63,104 bases of DNA from Alloprevotella sp. (GTDB lineage Bacteria; Bacteroidota; Bacteroidia; Bacteroidales; Bacteroidaceae), in the NCBI GenBank assembly GCA_017477205.1, contig JAFUXE010000055.1, forward strand, positions 1 through 63,104. Direction: 5' to 3'. The translations under genes were made by a program, and so were the position numbers. Of the stretch, positions 44,923 to 53,517 are shown one piece after another (positions within the stretch are counted from its first letter, which is position 1; each line of letters opens with the position of its first letter). The notes under the pieces were generated by a model, which made no database searches, was not told the DNA's origin, and was given only the letters and a program-made list of their open reading frames with translations.

Positions 44923-45513
44923 TCAGAATGTCACGTTTACCATAAAGCCTTTTGCGCCGTCGCCCGTCAGCATGGGGGCTGCTGAGACGGTGCATACCTG
45001 CTCGTATTCGCGGCTGAGCAGGAATGCGCAGCCTGTGCCGATGGCGGCTCCGGCCAGCACGTCCCAGGCATCGTGCCGCTTGGCATAGACGCGTCCCCAT
45101 GCCACGTAGGTTGCAACGGCGTACGCCGGTACGCCCCATGTCCAGCCATAGTGCTTTTGCAGGTAGGTGGCTCCGTCAAAGGCCAAGGCGGCGTGCGTGC
45201 TGGGGAAGGCGTGATGCCCTGTGCCGTCCGGCCTGCGCTTGCGTATGCTGAGTTCGAGGCCGTAGTTAAGGGCAAGTGTGGAGGCCGTGCTGACGCCAAG
45301 TTGCAGAAGCCCCGCCTTGTCTTTGTACGTAATTCCCAGCGCAACGCCCGTGGCGGCGGGAAGGAGACAGGCCAGGTCAGTTGTCCGCCTGACAAAGCGC
45401 CTTCCGCTACTTAGCCCGGCAACGTCCGTCTGTTGGGACAGAGCAGGGACGGTCGTGGCGGCAAGTAGCACCATGAGCAGAAAGCGGCGGAAAGCGTGGG
45501 GCATTCGTGGCAT
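44923..45513 (-). CDS. PAP2-family membrane phosphatase
   Basis: 196 residues with a signal/anchor sequence (FRRFLLMVLLAATTVPALSQ) and the PAP2 triad of motifs: KRRPDGTGH, FPSTHAA and the GRVYAKRHDAWDVLAG block whose His and Asp complete the active site. Probably acts on a lipid phosphate at the inner membrane, for example undecaprenyl diphosphate or phosphatidylglycerol phosphate; the substrate cannot be told. Between the GH5 and tadA genes with gaps of 12 and 8 bp. Confidence 0.85.
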   Translation of the reverse strand: MPRMPHAFRRFLLMVLLAATTVPALSQQTDVAGLSSGRRFVRRTTDLACLLPAATGVALGITYKDKAGLLQLGVSTASTLALNYGLELSIRKRRPDGTGHHAFPSTHAALAFDGATYLQKHYGWTWGVPAYAVATYVAWGRVYAKRHDAWDVLAGAAIGTGCAFLLSREYEQVCTVSAAPMLTGDGAKGFMVNVTF

Positions 45514-45525
45514 ACGTGGTTGGTG

Positions 45526-46869
45526 TTATTCGTCGTTGCGGGCGGAAAGATGCTCGTTGGTCTGGCGTATGAGGCGCAGCGTGGTTTCGTCTGTGTCAAA
45601 GACGGAATACCAGCCTTGCGGCTCATGGGGCGGGTCGCCCAGGAGGTCATCGCCCATGTGCCAGCGTTCGCCCTGTGCGCGTCCTTCGCCTCCCCATGCC
45701 CAGAAGTTGCAGCCCGCAACGGAACCGCCCTCTCGATGGCTGTCCTCCACCTGCGAGAACACGAAGTCATAGAAGGCGTCGCGGCTCGTTGTGCGGGCTT
45801 CGGGGTTGTAGAGGTTGTTGTCGCGAGAGTACCCAAACTCCTCGATGACGAGGGGCTTTCCGATGGCCTCTGCCACGCGCAGGTTGTCTTCCATGTACTC
45901 TGTGGCTTTGAGATAGACGTTGGGGAGTGCCTCCCGCAGGCGGTCGCGCGATGCCCAGCCCCAGTTGACGGGCCAGATGTGGACGGTCAGGTAGTCTATG
46001 TCGGGATCGGCATGCATCTGTTCGCATACGCCTGCGTCATAGAGGCATCCGATGGTGCCCTCGCTACCGGTGGAGACGAGGTGGTTGGGGTCGATGCTCT
46101 TGATGAGACGTGCCGTCTGTCGGCTCCAGCGCAGCATGTCCGTGAAGCGCTCGCGGCTGAAGGGACGCGGCTCGTTGCAGAGCTGCCAGCTCATGATGGC
46201 GGGTTCGTCGCGGTAGAGGCGGCCTGTGACGGTGTTGCGGCGCGAGACGATGCGGCGCACATGCTTGTGGTAGAGGCTGACGGCTGCGGAGTCTGCGTAG
46301 AACTGCGAGGCGTAGGCGCAGTAGGCATTGTAGCCGTCACCGCTTGCGTCGGGGGAGTCGCCGTGGCCCGTCTCGCGCAGGTAGTAACCGAAGCCACCGC
46401 TCCAGTCCCAGGAGTTTGTCAGGTAGAGCACGCACACCATGTCGCGGTTCTCCAGTTCTGCGAGCAGGTAGTCAAGGCCGCGCAGGAGTGTGTCGTTGAG
46501 CACACCGCCGCGTGTCTGTAGGCAGGGTGTCAGGGACGTGACATTACGACTGCCCTCGTCGGCACCGACGGCAATGCGCAGGTTGCTGACGCCCAATGCC
46601 TGCAAACGGTCCAGTTCGCGGCAGAGGCGCTCGCGGTTGCCGCCCTGTCCCTCGGAAGCCAGGATGGGAGCGGCCCAGAAGTTTGCGCCTACGTAGTAGT
46701 AGGGCTTGCCGTGGCGGTAGAACTTTGTGCCTACGCGCTGCACCATCAAATCCTGCGTGTTGTGAAGGATGCCCATGTCAAAGGTTCCGATTCGTGGTGT
46801 GTCATCGTCCTGTGCAAAGCCCGCCATGCTGAGCAGTGCCAGAATGAGGAGTGTCTGAATGTGTTTCAT
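45526..46869 (-). CDS. GH5 endo-beta-mannanase-like hydrolase
   Basis: 447 residues with a signal peptide (MKHIQTLLILALLSMAGFAQ). The TIM-barrel signatures of GH5 mannanases are present: YYYVGANFWAA, NLRIAVGADEGS, the acid/base Glu in SWQLCNEPR and the nucleophile Glu in PLVIEEFGYSRD, plus NFWAWGGEGR near the end. Most similar in layout to subfamily GH5_7, so mannan or glucomannan is the likely substrate. It is embedded in a housekeeping operon between smpB (9 bp) and the PAP2 gene, not in a polysaccharide utilisation locus. Confidence 0.88.
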   Translation of the reverse strand: MKHIQTLLILALLSMAGFAQDDDTPRIGTFDMGILHNTQDLMVQRVGTKFYRHGKPYYYVGANFWAAPILASEGQGGNRERLCRELDRLQALGVSNLRIAVGADEGSRNVTSLTPCLQTRGGVLNDTLLRGLDYLLAELENRDMVCVLYLTNSWDWSGGFGYYLRETGHGDSPDASGDGYNAYCAYASQFYADSAAVSLYHKHVRRIVSRRNTVTGRLYRDEPAIMSWQLCNEPRPFSRERFTDMLRWSRQTARLIKSIDPNHLVSTGSEGTIGCLYDAGVCEQMHADPDIDYLTVHIWPVNWGWASRDRLREALPNVYLKATEYMEDNLRVAEAIGKPLVIEEFGYSRDNNLYNPEARTTSRDAFYDFVFSQVEDSHREGGSVAGCNFWAWGGEGRAQGERWHMGDDLLGDPPHEPQGWYSVFDTDETTLRLIRQTNEHLSARNDE

Positions 46870-46878
46870 GGAGTCTGA

Positions 46879-47367
46879 TTAGTACTTATGGCCCTTCGTG
46901 ATGCGTTCAATCTCGCGGCGCCCTTCCTTTTCTTTCAGGGTTTCGCGCTTGTCGTATTCATGTTTGCCTCGGCAGAGGCCGACGTCCAGCTTGGCGCGTC
47001 CGTTTTCGTCAAGGAAGAGGCGCAGGGGGACGATGGTGAGACCGGGTGTGCGTGTGTCGCTTTCCCAGCGTCGTATCTCGCGCTTGTTCAGCAGCAGTTT
47101 GCGGTCGCGGCGAAGTTCGTGGCGGTTGAAGCTACCGAAGGCATATTCCGCCACGTACATGTTTTTAACCCACATCTCGCCGTCGCGGATGAAGCAGAAC
47201 GTGTCCACCAGTCCCGCCTTTCCTGCGCGTATGCTCTTTATCTCCGTCCCAGTCAGGACGAGGCCTGCCGTCAGCCGATCCACGACGAAGTAGTCGTGCT
47301 CCGCGCGTCGGTTCTTGATGTTTACCTTTGCAGGTGCTTTCAGTTTGTTGCTCTTCTTCTGGCTCAT
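46879..47367 (-). CDS. smpB: SsrA-binding protein
   Basis: Brings tmRNA to stalled ribosomes. 162 residues with [29 protein letters not shown], the [12 protein letters not shown] loop and the basic C-terminal tail ([15 protein letters not shown]). Its start codon overlaps the upstream DUF4375 stop by 4 bp. Confidence 0.97.
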   Translation of the reverse strand: MSQKKSNKLKAPAKVNIKNRRAEHDYFVVDRLTAGLVLTGTEIKSIRAGKAGLVDTFCFIRDGEMWVKNMYVAEYAFGSFNRHELRRDRKLLLNKREIRRWESDTRTPGLTIVPLRLFLDENGRAKLDVGLCRGKHEYDKRETLKEKEGRREIERITKGHKY

Positions 47368-47876
47368 GGCTTTCCTTCAATGCTTACGAAGTCCTCAAGA
47401 TGCTCGTCCACGTAGCGTGCGGCCGTCTCCACAAATTCATCCTCGCGATCCACGAACTCGTCGTCCAGGGGGTCGAAGTCCGGGAACTGCTCGTAGAGTG
47501 CCATGAACTCCTCGTCCGTGCAGTCGTGGGTCAGCGCTTCTGCGTGTTCGTGGTAGAGGTCGCGCGCGGCGTACATCATTTTCGAGAGGTCGCGCAGGCC
47601 CCAGTCCTTGATGGCGCGGGCAAAGGGGTTTTGGAAGAAGAAAGGCCCCCATCCGTTGTGGATGAGCTGCACGAAGCCGCCTTCGCTTACTTCTTCGCGC
47701 AGGATGCTGAAGGCCCAGAGCGTCACCTGCTGTGCCGAGAGTTCCTGCATGGTTTCGGCCGTGAGCGCATCGCCCGCAGCTTCCTTTACGGCATTTGTTA
47801 CGGCTTGCAGGAACGCTTCTGTCCCTTCTGCGGCGGCAGCGCGCAGGGCGCCGTCTGTGATTCTTACGTCTGTCAT
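47364..47876 (-). CDS. DUF4375 (DMP19-like) protein
   Basis: 170 residues, acidic, no signal peptide. The C-terminal part ([29 protein letters not shown]) fits the DUF4375 family, whose members include the proposed DNA-mimic DMP19; the acidic surface agrees, but the function is unproven. The ATG at 47876 is chosen over one 23 codons upstream because a strong promoter lies between them. First gene of the operon that runs through smpB to ackA. Confidence 0.7.
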   Translation of the reverse strand: MTDVRITDGALRAAAAEGTEAFLQAVTNAVKEAAGDALTAETMQELSAQQVTLWAFSILREEVSEGGFVQLIHNGWGPFFFQNPFARAIKDWGLRDLSKMMYAARDLYHEHAEALTHDCTDEEFMALYEQFPDFDPLDDEFVDREDEFVETAARYVDEHLEDFVSIEGKP

Positions 47877-47914
47877 AGCATATTCTGTGTCGCGGCTTGT
47901 TTTGTCAAGGTTTG

Positions 47915-47946
47915 CAAAAGTACAGCATTTTTCCCCTACAGCCAAA
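47915..47946 (-). promoter_or_regulatory. Promoter of DUF4375-smpB-...-ackA operon
   Basis: Minus-strand TTTG (47943-47946) and TACTTTTG (47915-47922) are 20 bp apart, and the -7 box is 38 bp upstream of the DUF4375 start. Confidence 0.75.
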
Positions 47947-48024
47947 CGCGTAGTTCAATTCTTTCCGCTTTTGTTCCAATGCGTGCGCGTGCGCGCATAT
48001 ATATAATAGTTGTATCCCTGGTCC

Positions 48025-50652
48025 TTAATCCTGAGTGTACTCTTTTTCGGGTCGTGTCTGCCATGTCAGCCCTTGTTGTTCGTCGCGCTGCGGCCATAGG
48101 AAGGAGAGCAGCAGGGCGACAAGGACGCTGACGGCCATTGAGACGAAGCCGAAGAGCAGGAAGGAGGCGGGTGTGCAGAAGTTCATCCAAAGCACCGTGG
48201 CCGTGCCGGCACAGAAGCCGACGAGGGCGGCGGGGCTGCCGACGCGGGGGAAGAAGATGCCGAGGAGGAAGAGACCGCCGATGCCGCCGCTGAGCAGGCC
48301 GAGGATGGTGTTGAAGTAGTCCAGCAGGCTCTGGATGTCCACCATAGCCATCAGGATAGCAATGCACATGCCGAGGAGGCCCGCCAGTACGCCTGCCACG
48401 CGCGCCGTCTTCACCTGTCCGGCCTCTGACGTCTTGCGGAAGCGCGTCCAGAAATCGACGGTGAAGGCGGTGGAGATGCTGTTGATGTTCGAGGCGATGG
48501 TGCTCATCGTGGCGGCGAAGACGGCGGCGATGAGCAGTCCGGCGAGGCCTGCGGGCAGCTGGCTCATCATGAAGAAGGGGAAGATGGCATCCGTCTTCTG
48601 CATCGTCATGTCCATGGCGGCGGGATGCGTCTTGAAGAAGGTGTAGAGGCCCGTGCCGATGGTGAAGAAGGCGATGGTGACGACGACGCTCATCAGTCCG
48701 TTCGTAAGTATTCCGCGTGCCGCACTCTTCTCATCCTTTGTGGTTAGATAACGCTGGATGACGGTTTGGTCGGAGGTGTAGGAGATGAGATTGTTGGCCA
48801 GTCCGCCGAGGATGACTACCCAGAAGGTCGCACTCTTCCAGTCAAGGCTCCATACGAACATCTGGAACTTGTTGTTGTCCGTAGCAATCTGCCAGAAGCC
48901 GTCGGCCCCGCCCTCCGTGTTCACGATGAGGTAAACGGCGGCCAGCACGGCGCCACCCACGAGGATGATGCCCTGGATGACGTCGCCCCAGACCACGGCT
49001 TCCACGCCGCCCATCGTGCAATAGACGATGGTGATGACGGCCATCAGCACAATGCAGATGTATATGTCTATGCCCGTCACGGCTGTCATGGCCAGCGAGG
49101 GCAGGAAGATGACGAGAGCCGTGCGCGCCACCATGAAGACGATGAACAGGAGCGAGGCCATGAAGCGCGTGGCGTAGTTGAAGCGGCGCTCCAGGTATTC
49201 GTAGGCCGTCGTCACGTTTAGGCGGCGGAAGAAGGGCAGGTAGTACTTGATGACGGGGAAGGAGACGAGTAGGATGCAGATTTGCATGGGGTAGTAGGTC
49301 CAGTCCGTGGCGTAGGCCTTGGCGGGAATGCTCATGTAGGTGATGGCTGAGAGCATCGTGGCGAAGATGCTGATGCCGGCAGCCCACCAGGGGATGCGTC
49401 CGCCGCCCTTGAAGAAGTCTTCGCCGCCCTTCTGCCGGCGCATGAAATAGACGCCGAGGCCTATCATGCCTACGAGGTAGAGGATGAGAACAAGCCAGTT
49501 GAGCCAGCCGAAGTGAGCCGTGTAGGTCATCTCCACGTCCGTCACGTCTGCGGAGCGAACGCCGGGTTTCGCTTCTCCATTCACGACGAGCCAATGCACG
49601 CGGCCGAGGCCGTCCTTGTAGGTGGCAATGCCGGAACCGGCACGGGCAAGCAGGTTGCTTCCGTCTATGGTACACCAGGCGTCGGTGACGGTGCTGTACA
49701 CAAGGATGTTATTGTTGAACTTGTACCATTCGGCAGGATGCGTCAGGTAGTCGGGCTGCGGATTGCTGAGCGCGGCTTCGAAGATGTCCTTGTTCACGCC
49801 GCCGAAGAACAGCACATGGCCGCAGCCGGAGGGTACGGCAACGGAGCCGACAATACATTGAACATTGAACATTGAACATTGACCGTTGACCGATGAAGGT
49901 TCCTGAGGCAGGCTTGCCGTTTCGCTCCACGTGCCAGTACGGGGATTATATACCACGCCGTTCTGCGACACCCGTTTCACATCGGGGTCAAAGCCGCCAA
50001 ATACATAGAACTGCGGGCCGAGCGCGCCGTTCTGCACGACGGCGCAGGGCTGCACGCGTGGCGCGCCGGGCATATCAGGGAGCTGTTCCCACACCTTGCC
50101 GCCGGGATATTTCAGGCGGAAGGCTTTCTGGCTGCCTTTTCCGTCGCTTTGTCCACCAGCCACATAGATGAAGCCGTCTCCGTAGGCACCTGCCATCTGG
50201 TCGAGGCCGAGGGGCAGGGCGGGCAACGTCGTGACGGATGCCTTGCCGTCAGTAGTCCTCTTGAGAAGGTAGGCGGCACTTTCGCTCAGCTTTCCGTCGC
50301 TCGTGCCACCGATACAGACGAGGCCGTCGGGGGTGGAGACGCCAACTCCGTAAGCCAGCGGCTTCGGCAGTTCTCCTGCTTTCGTCCAAGCGTTGTTGCT
50401 ATAAATAAAGATGTCCTTATAGAAAACCTTCGCTCCGCCCTCCGCCGCAGGCGTGTCGGGGAAGTTACAGCCGCCGGCTACGTAAACATTTTGGCCGATG
50501 AGGCCGGCAAAGGGTGCGCTGACGCCTTGACCGTCGCTTACGGCAAGAGGTTGCTGTGGGGTGAAGACAACATCGTTGAAACGTTCCTGCGCGAGTGCGG
50601 CAAGGGGCAGGAGGATGAGCAGGAAAAGAATGCGTGCTACGTTCTTTTTCAT
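48025..50652 (-). CDS. Kelch mutarotase-like / sodium-solute symporter fusion
   Basis: 875 residues. A signal peptide (MKKNVARILFLLILLPLAALAQ) leads into a periplasmic Kelch propeller (about 25-370) of the N-acetylneuraminate mutarotase (NanM/YjhT) type, with repeated VYVAGG, VCIGGTSDG and FYVFGGFD motifs. A thirteen- or fourteen-helix SSS transporter follows from about 385 (GLGVYFMRRQKGGEDFFKGGGRIPWW). It likely presents an anomer of sialic acid or a related sugar to the transporter in one polypeptide. Such fusions are known in Bacteroidetes. A 7-bp repeat array within the propeller encodes the odd peptide NGQCSMFNVQC. The earlier ATG at 50718 is not used because the signal peptide starts at 50652. 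Confidence 0.88.
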   Translation of the reverse strand: MKKNVARILFLLILLPLAALAQERFNDVVFTPQQPLAVSDGQGVSAPFAGLIGQNVYVAGGCNFPDTPAAEGGAKVFYKDIFIYSNNAWTKAGELPKPLAYGVGVSTPDGLVCIGGTSDGKLSESAAYLLKRTTDGKASVTTLPALPLGLDQMAGAYGDGFIYVAGGQSDGKGSQKAFRLKYPGGKVWEQLPDMPGAPRVQPCAVVQNGALGPQFYVFGGFDPDVKRVSQNGVVYNPRTGTWSETASLPQEPSSVNGQCSMFNVQCIVGSVAVPSGCGHVLFFGGVNKDIFEAALSNPQPDYLTHPAEWYKFNNNILVYSTVTDAWCTIDGSNLLARAGSGIATYKDGLGRVHWLVVNGEAKPGVRSADVTDVEMTYTAHFGWLNWLVLILYLVGMIGLGVYFMRRQKGGEDFFKGGGRIPWWAAGISIFATMLSAITYMSIPAKAYATDWTYYPMQICILLVSFPVIKYYLPFFRRLNVTTAYEYLERRFNYATRFMASLLFIVFMVARTALVIFLPSLAMTAVTGIDIYICIVLMAVITIVYCTMGGVEAVVWGDVIQGIILVGGAVLAAVYLIVNTEGGADGFWQIATDNNKFQMFVWSLDWKSATFWVVILGGLANNLISYTSDQTVIQRYLTTKDEKSAARGILTNGLMSVVVTIAFFTIGTGLYTFFKTHPAAMDMTMQKTDAIFPFFMMSQLPAGLAGLLIAAVFAATMSTIASNINSISTAFTVDFWTRFRKTSEAGQVKTARVAGVLAGLLGMCIAILMAMVDIQSLLDYFNTILGLLSGGIGGLFLLGIFFPRVGSPAALVGFCAGTATVLWMNFCTPASFLLFGFVSMAVSVLVALLLSFLWPQRDEQQGLTWQTRPEKEYTQD
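49858..49892. repeat. Heptamer tandem repeat inside Kelch domain
   Basis: Plus-strand units TTGAACA (three) and TTGACCG (two) in uninterrupted 7-bp steps. Read on the minus strand they give the cysteine-rich peptide NGQCSMFNVQC in frame. Confidence 0.85.
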
Positions 50653-50684
50653 GGTATGGGAAAGTGATTGGGTAAAAGTGCGTG

Positions 50685-50723
50685 GCAAGGTGTGTCCGAC
50701 GAAGCATGTCGGGCGCACCTTGC
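50685..50723 (-). terminator. Long hairpin between HAD and Kelch-symporter genes
   Basis: GCAAGGTG pairs with CACCTTGC, and the stem continues for eight more pairs including G-U, about 16 bp with a 7-nt loop. It lies 31 bp beyond the HAD stop and 32 bp before the symporter start on the minus strand. No T run follows directly, so it may be a Rho-independent terminator remnant or a leader structure. Confidence 0.5.
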
Positions 50724-50754
50724 AGATATGTTTATGAAATGTAACTTCAATGGT

Positions 50755-51486
50755 TTAGGGAAGGAGTAGGGCGGGTACGTCCTTCAGGTCGGTTACGACG
50801 GCGTCGGGGATGCTCATGTCGGCTTCCTCTTCCTTCAGCCAGCCTTCACCTTTCAGCCAGATGGTGCGACAGCCTATGGAATGTGCGGGGGCGATGTCTT
50901 TCTTGAAGTTGTCCGCCACGACGACGCACTCCTCCGCCTTGCAACCTGCGCGCTCCACGCCGATTTCCCAAATACGAGGGTCGGGCTTGCGCACGCCGAC
51001 GACGCTGCTCTCCACAATTTCGGGGAAGTAGGAGTCGATGCCGTAGGTCTTCAGTACGGTATGGATATTGCCGTAGAAGTTGGAGACGAGGATGAAATTG
51101 TACTTCTTCTTCAGTTGTTCCAGAACGTTCTTTGTCTGCTCCATGTTGCGCAGGACGAGTTCGTTGCAGTACTTCGCTATGTCAAGGATGAAGGCCTGTT
51201 GCTGGAGGCCGTTAATCTTCAGCGTGCCGTTGAACTCCAGCCATTCGATTTCCACTTCCACTTTCTTCAGCAGGAGATGGAAGAAGTCGTCGTCGGGTTT
51301 CACGATGGGAGCCTTCGCCAGTGCGCGCTCGCCGAAGACATACGCTTCGCGGAACTGTTCTTCTGTCATGGGGAAGCAGACGTGCTGGTATGCCTCCCAA
51401 AGAACGTTTGCCCAATGGCGGGAATTGGTGTCCAGAGTTCCGCCGTAGTCGAAGATGACGGTCTTGATGTCGGTGAATTTGTTCAT
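50755..51486 (-). CDS. HAD-superfamily hydrolase
   Basis: 243 residues with HAD motif I FDYGGTLD (Asp13), motif II LVSNFYG and motif III/IV VVGVRKPDPRIW ... VVVADNFKKDI. The second aspartate of DxD, which acts as general acid in phosphatases, is Gly15. Such DYGGT-type members occur in Bacteroidetes, but phosphatase activity is not assured. As last gene of the lipid head-group operon (21 bp after the flippase-like gene) it may dephosphorylate the lipid product or its precursor; this is inference. Confidence 0.85.
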   Translation of the reverse strand: MNKFTDIKTVIFDYGGTLDTNSRHWANVLWEAYQHVCFPMTEEQFREAYVFGERALAKAPIVKPDDDFFHLLLKKVEVEIEWLEFNGTLKINGLQQQAFILDIAKYCNELVLRNMEQTKNVLEQLKKKYNFILVSNFYGNIHTVLKTYGIDSYFPEIVESSVVGVRKPDPRIWEIGVERAGCKAEECVVVADNFKKDIAPAHSIGCRTIWLKGEGWLKEEEADMSIPDAVVTDLKDVPALLLP

Positions 51487-51507
51487 GGTGTTGATAGTTT
51501 TATATGA

Positions 51508-52530
51508 TTAGTTTTCTTTGTCTTCGGATGTTTTCATGACGGATTTGTTGCCGACCTTCACGAGTCCCACGCCCACGAATATCCAGAACAGCTCGCGGAT
51601 GCGCGTGTAGAAGCTGGCGAAGAGGCCGACGGTGGGCGTGCCGAAGCCCAGCAGGCGCACAATGGCGGCAAGGCTGCCCTCGCGTGCTCCCAGCTGCATG
51701 GGGAAGAAGAAGAGCAGATTGCCGATGAGCGAGGAGAAGGCCAGCACGATGAGTGCGTCGCCGAAGTCCACGGGAATGCCAAGGGCACGGAGGATGAAGA
51801 AGTACTCCAGGGAGTTGACGACGCGCCCCACGTATTCCATGCCCAGCGCGCTGTAGAAGGCACGCGGACGGCTGTGGAGGCGGGCTATGTTGCGGTCTGT
51901 TTCCTCCATCGCCGCTATGTGGCGGTCGTAGAAACGGTGGGCGTAGCGGCGCACGAAGGGGATGTGGAACAGGAGGCGATAGAGCTTCACGACCATGCCG
52001 TTCTTGTAGCCATAGTAGAAGAAATATACCACGACGGCCAGCACGAGGATGAATATAGCAAACAAGGTCCAGAGCCACGACGTCATGAGTTCCCAATGCA
52101 GGGCCAGGAAGAGCGGCAGAGCCGTTGCCCAGAGGCAGAAGTGGGAGAGGATGTGCATCATGGAGTAGAGTGTCGTGGCAGAAACGGCTCCCGCAGCCCC
52201 CACGTGGGAGGAGAGTTCCATGATGCGGTAGGGGAGGCCCCCGAATCCGAAGGGCGTCGTATAGCTGAAGGCGAAGCCGCTGACCGTCAGTTTGTAGGCA
52301 TGGCGGAAGGAAAGGTGCTTGCCGTGGTCGCCGCTGTTCACGATTGTCTGGAAGGCTCCGGCATTGAAGGCATAGACGACAACCCACACGCCCACGATGG
52401 CGGGCAGATAGAAGCCTGCGGACTTCATCATCTCGCGCACGTCCCCGAAGTCCACGCCAAAGCTGTAGAGCATGAAGCAGATGGCGAGGATGCCGAAGAG
52501 CAGAAACAGGTTTCTATAGAGGGGGCGCAT
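51508..52530 (-). CDS. Flippase-like integral membrane protein (UPF0104/LPG-synthase TM)
   Basis: 340 residues, about eight membrane helices, with the family landmarks SYTTPFGFGGLPYRIMELS and FPMQLGAREGSLAAI near the end. Related domains flip lipids in the MprF and AglD-type proteins. The long upstream frame extension (105 codons) covers a repeat-like gap and part of the neighbour, so the ATG at 52530 is chosen. It is 29 bp after the phosphatidyltransferase gene, consistent with translocating the lipid that gene makes. Confidence 0.85.
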   Translation of the reverse strand: MRPLYRNLFLLFGILAICFMLYSFGVDFGDVREMMKSAGFYLPAIVGVWVVVYAFNAGAFQTIVNSGDHGKHLSFRHAYKLTVSGFAFSYTTPFGFGGLPYRIMELSSHVGAAGAVSATTLYSMMHILSHFCLWATALPLFLALHWELMTSWLWTLFAIFILVLAVVVYFFYYGYKNGMVVKLYRLLFHIPFVRRYAHRFYDRHIAAMEETDRNIARLHSRPRAFYSALGMEYVGRVVNSLEYFFILRALGIPVDFGDALIVLAFSSLIGNLLFFFPMQLGAREGSLAAIVRLLGFGTPTVGLFASFYTRIRELFWIFVGVGLVKVGNKSVMKTSEDKEN

Positions 52531-52559
52531 GGGGTTGGGGAGAGTTGGTAATGGAGAGT

Positions 52560-53474
52560 TTAAAGCTGAGTGTTGAGAATAGAAAGAAGATTCTCGCAGA
52601 GGTGCTCGTGGCGCTGGCGCATGTAGAGGAAAAGCAGCGTAAAGAGGGTAACCTCCGTGGCGGGGTAGAGCCAGGGATGCCCAATGAGCAGGGAGATGTA
52701 GAGTACGATGGCACGCGTGTTGAACGTCAGGATGTTCGTCAGCGGCATCAGGGGCAGACTGCCCGCGCGGAACTCCGTCCGTAGCCTTTCGGGGATGCCC
52801 TTTTCGGCGTATCTTTCTTTCACGGCGGCAAGGAAGCGCTGGCACTTTGGCGTCATGCGCTCCTGCGTACGTGTGTAGTTGCGATAAAAGTAGAGGAATA
52901 GTTTCCAGACGGGGTCGTCCTTCCAGCGAAGTTCTTGGAACTCTTGCGTCAGTTTTCGTGAATTGTCCAGCTCGCTGCCTGCCTCGCCTTTGAGGAAGAA
53001 GAGGTGGACGTTGCGGTAGTAGTCAGCCAGGGAACTTTGGCGACCGTGGCAGACGAAGCCGGCAACGGCTCCCAGCACCCATATCCACACGCCCCACGTG
53101 GGCGTCAGGCGCAGGCAGATGAAGAAGTATATGGTGAAAAACCACACGTCGCCGGCAAAGCCGTCGAGCACGCGGCCGAGGCGCGTCTTCTGTCCCGTCA
53201 TGCGTGCCAGCTGTCCGTCGCAGGAGTCGTAGATGTTGGCCCAGACGAGCAGCAGGATGCCGATGACGTTGAGCCAGAGGTCGTCGAAGTAGAACATGAC
53301 GCCCGCCGCAACGCCCAGGATGATGCTCAGGACGGTGACCGTGTTGGGATGCACTCCCATGCGGCGGAAGAGCTTCGCCCAAAGCAGGCCGAGCGGTCGC
53401 GTGAAGTATATGTCAAGCCACTCTTCCGTGTCCTGCGACTTGAGTGTGGCGGCGAGTTGTGTGTTTTCTGCCAT
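52560..53474 (-). CDS. CDP-alcohol phosphatidyltransferase
   Basis: 304 residues, integral membrane. The CDP-AP motif is clear: D83, D86-G87, A90-R91, G100 and D104 in YDSCDGQLARMTGQKTRLGR and VLDGFAGD. The last Asp (D109) is one residue further on than in the usual Gx3Dx3D spacing. It joins an alcohol phosphate to a CDP-activated partner. With a nucleotidyltransferase immediately upstream, the substrate may be a CDP-polyol such as CDP-inositol instead of CDP-diacylglycerol. The start at 53474 (MAENTQ) gives 43 bp to the upstream stop. Confidence 0.88.
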   Translation of the reverse strand: MAENTQLAATLKSQDTEEWLDIYFTRPLGLLWAKLFRRMGVHPNTVTVLSIILGVAAGVMFYFDDLWLNVIGILLLVWANIYDSCDGQLARMTGQKTRLGRVLDGFAGDVWFFTIYFFICLRLTPTWGVWIWVLGAVAGFVCHGRQSSLADYYRNVHLFFLKGEAGSELDNSRKLTQEFQELRWKDDPVWKLFLYFYRNYTRTQERMTPKCQRFLAAVKERYAEKGIPERLRTEFRAGSLPLMPLTNILTFNTRAIVLYISLLIGHPWLYPATEVTLFTLLFLYMRQRHEHLCENLLSILNTQL

Positions 53475-53517
53475 GTTTTGTTTCGTTTTCTGTCTTTTCT
53501 GATGCGATGTCGCGCTC

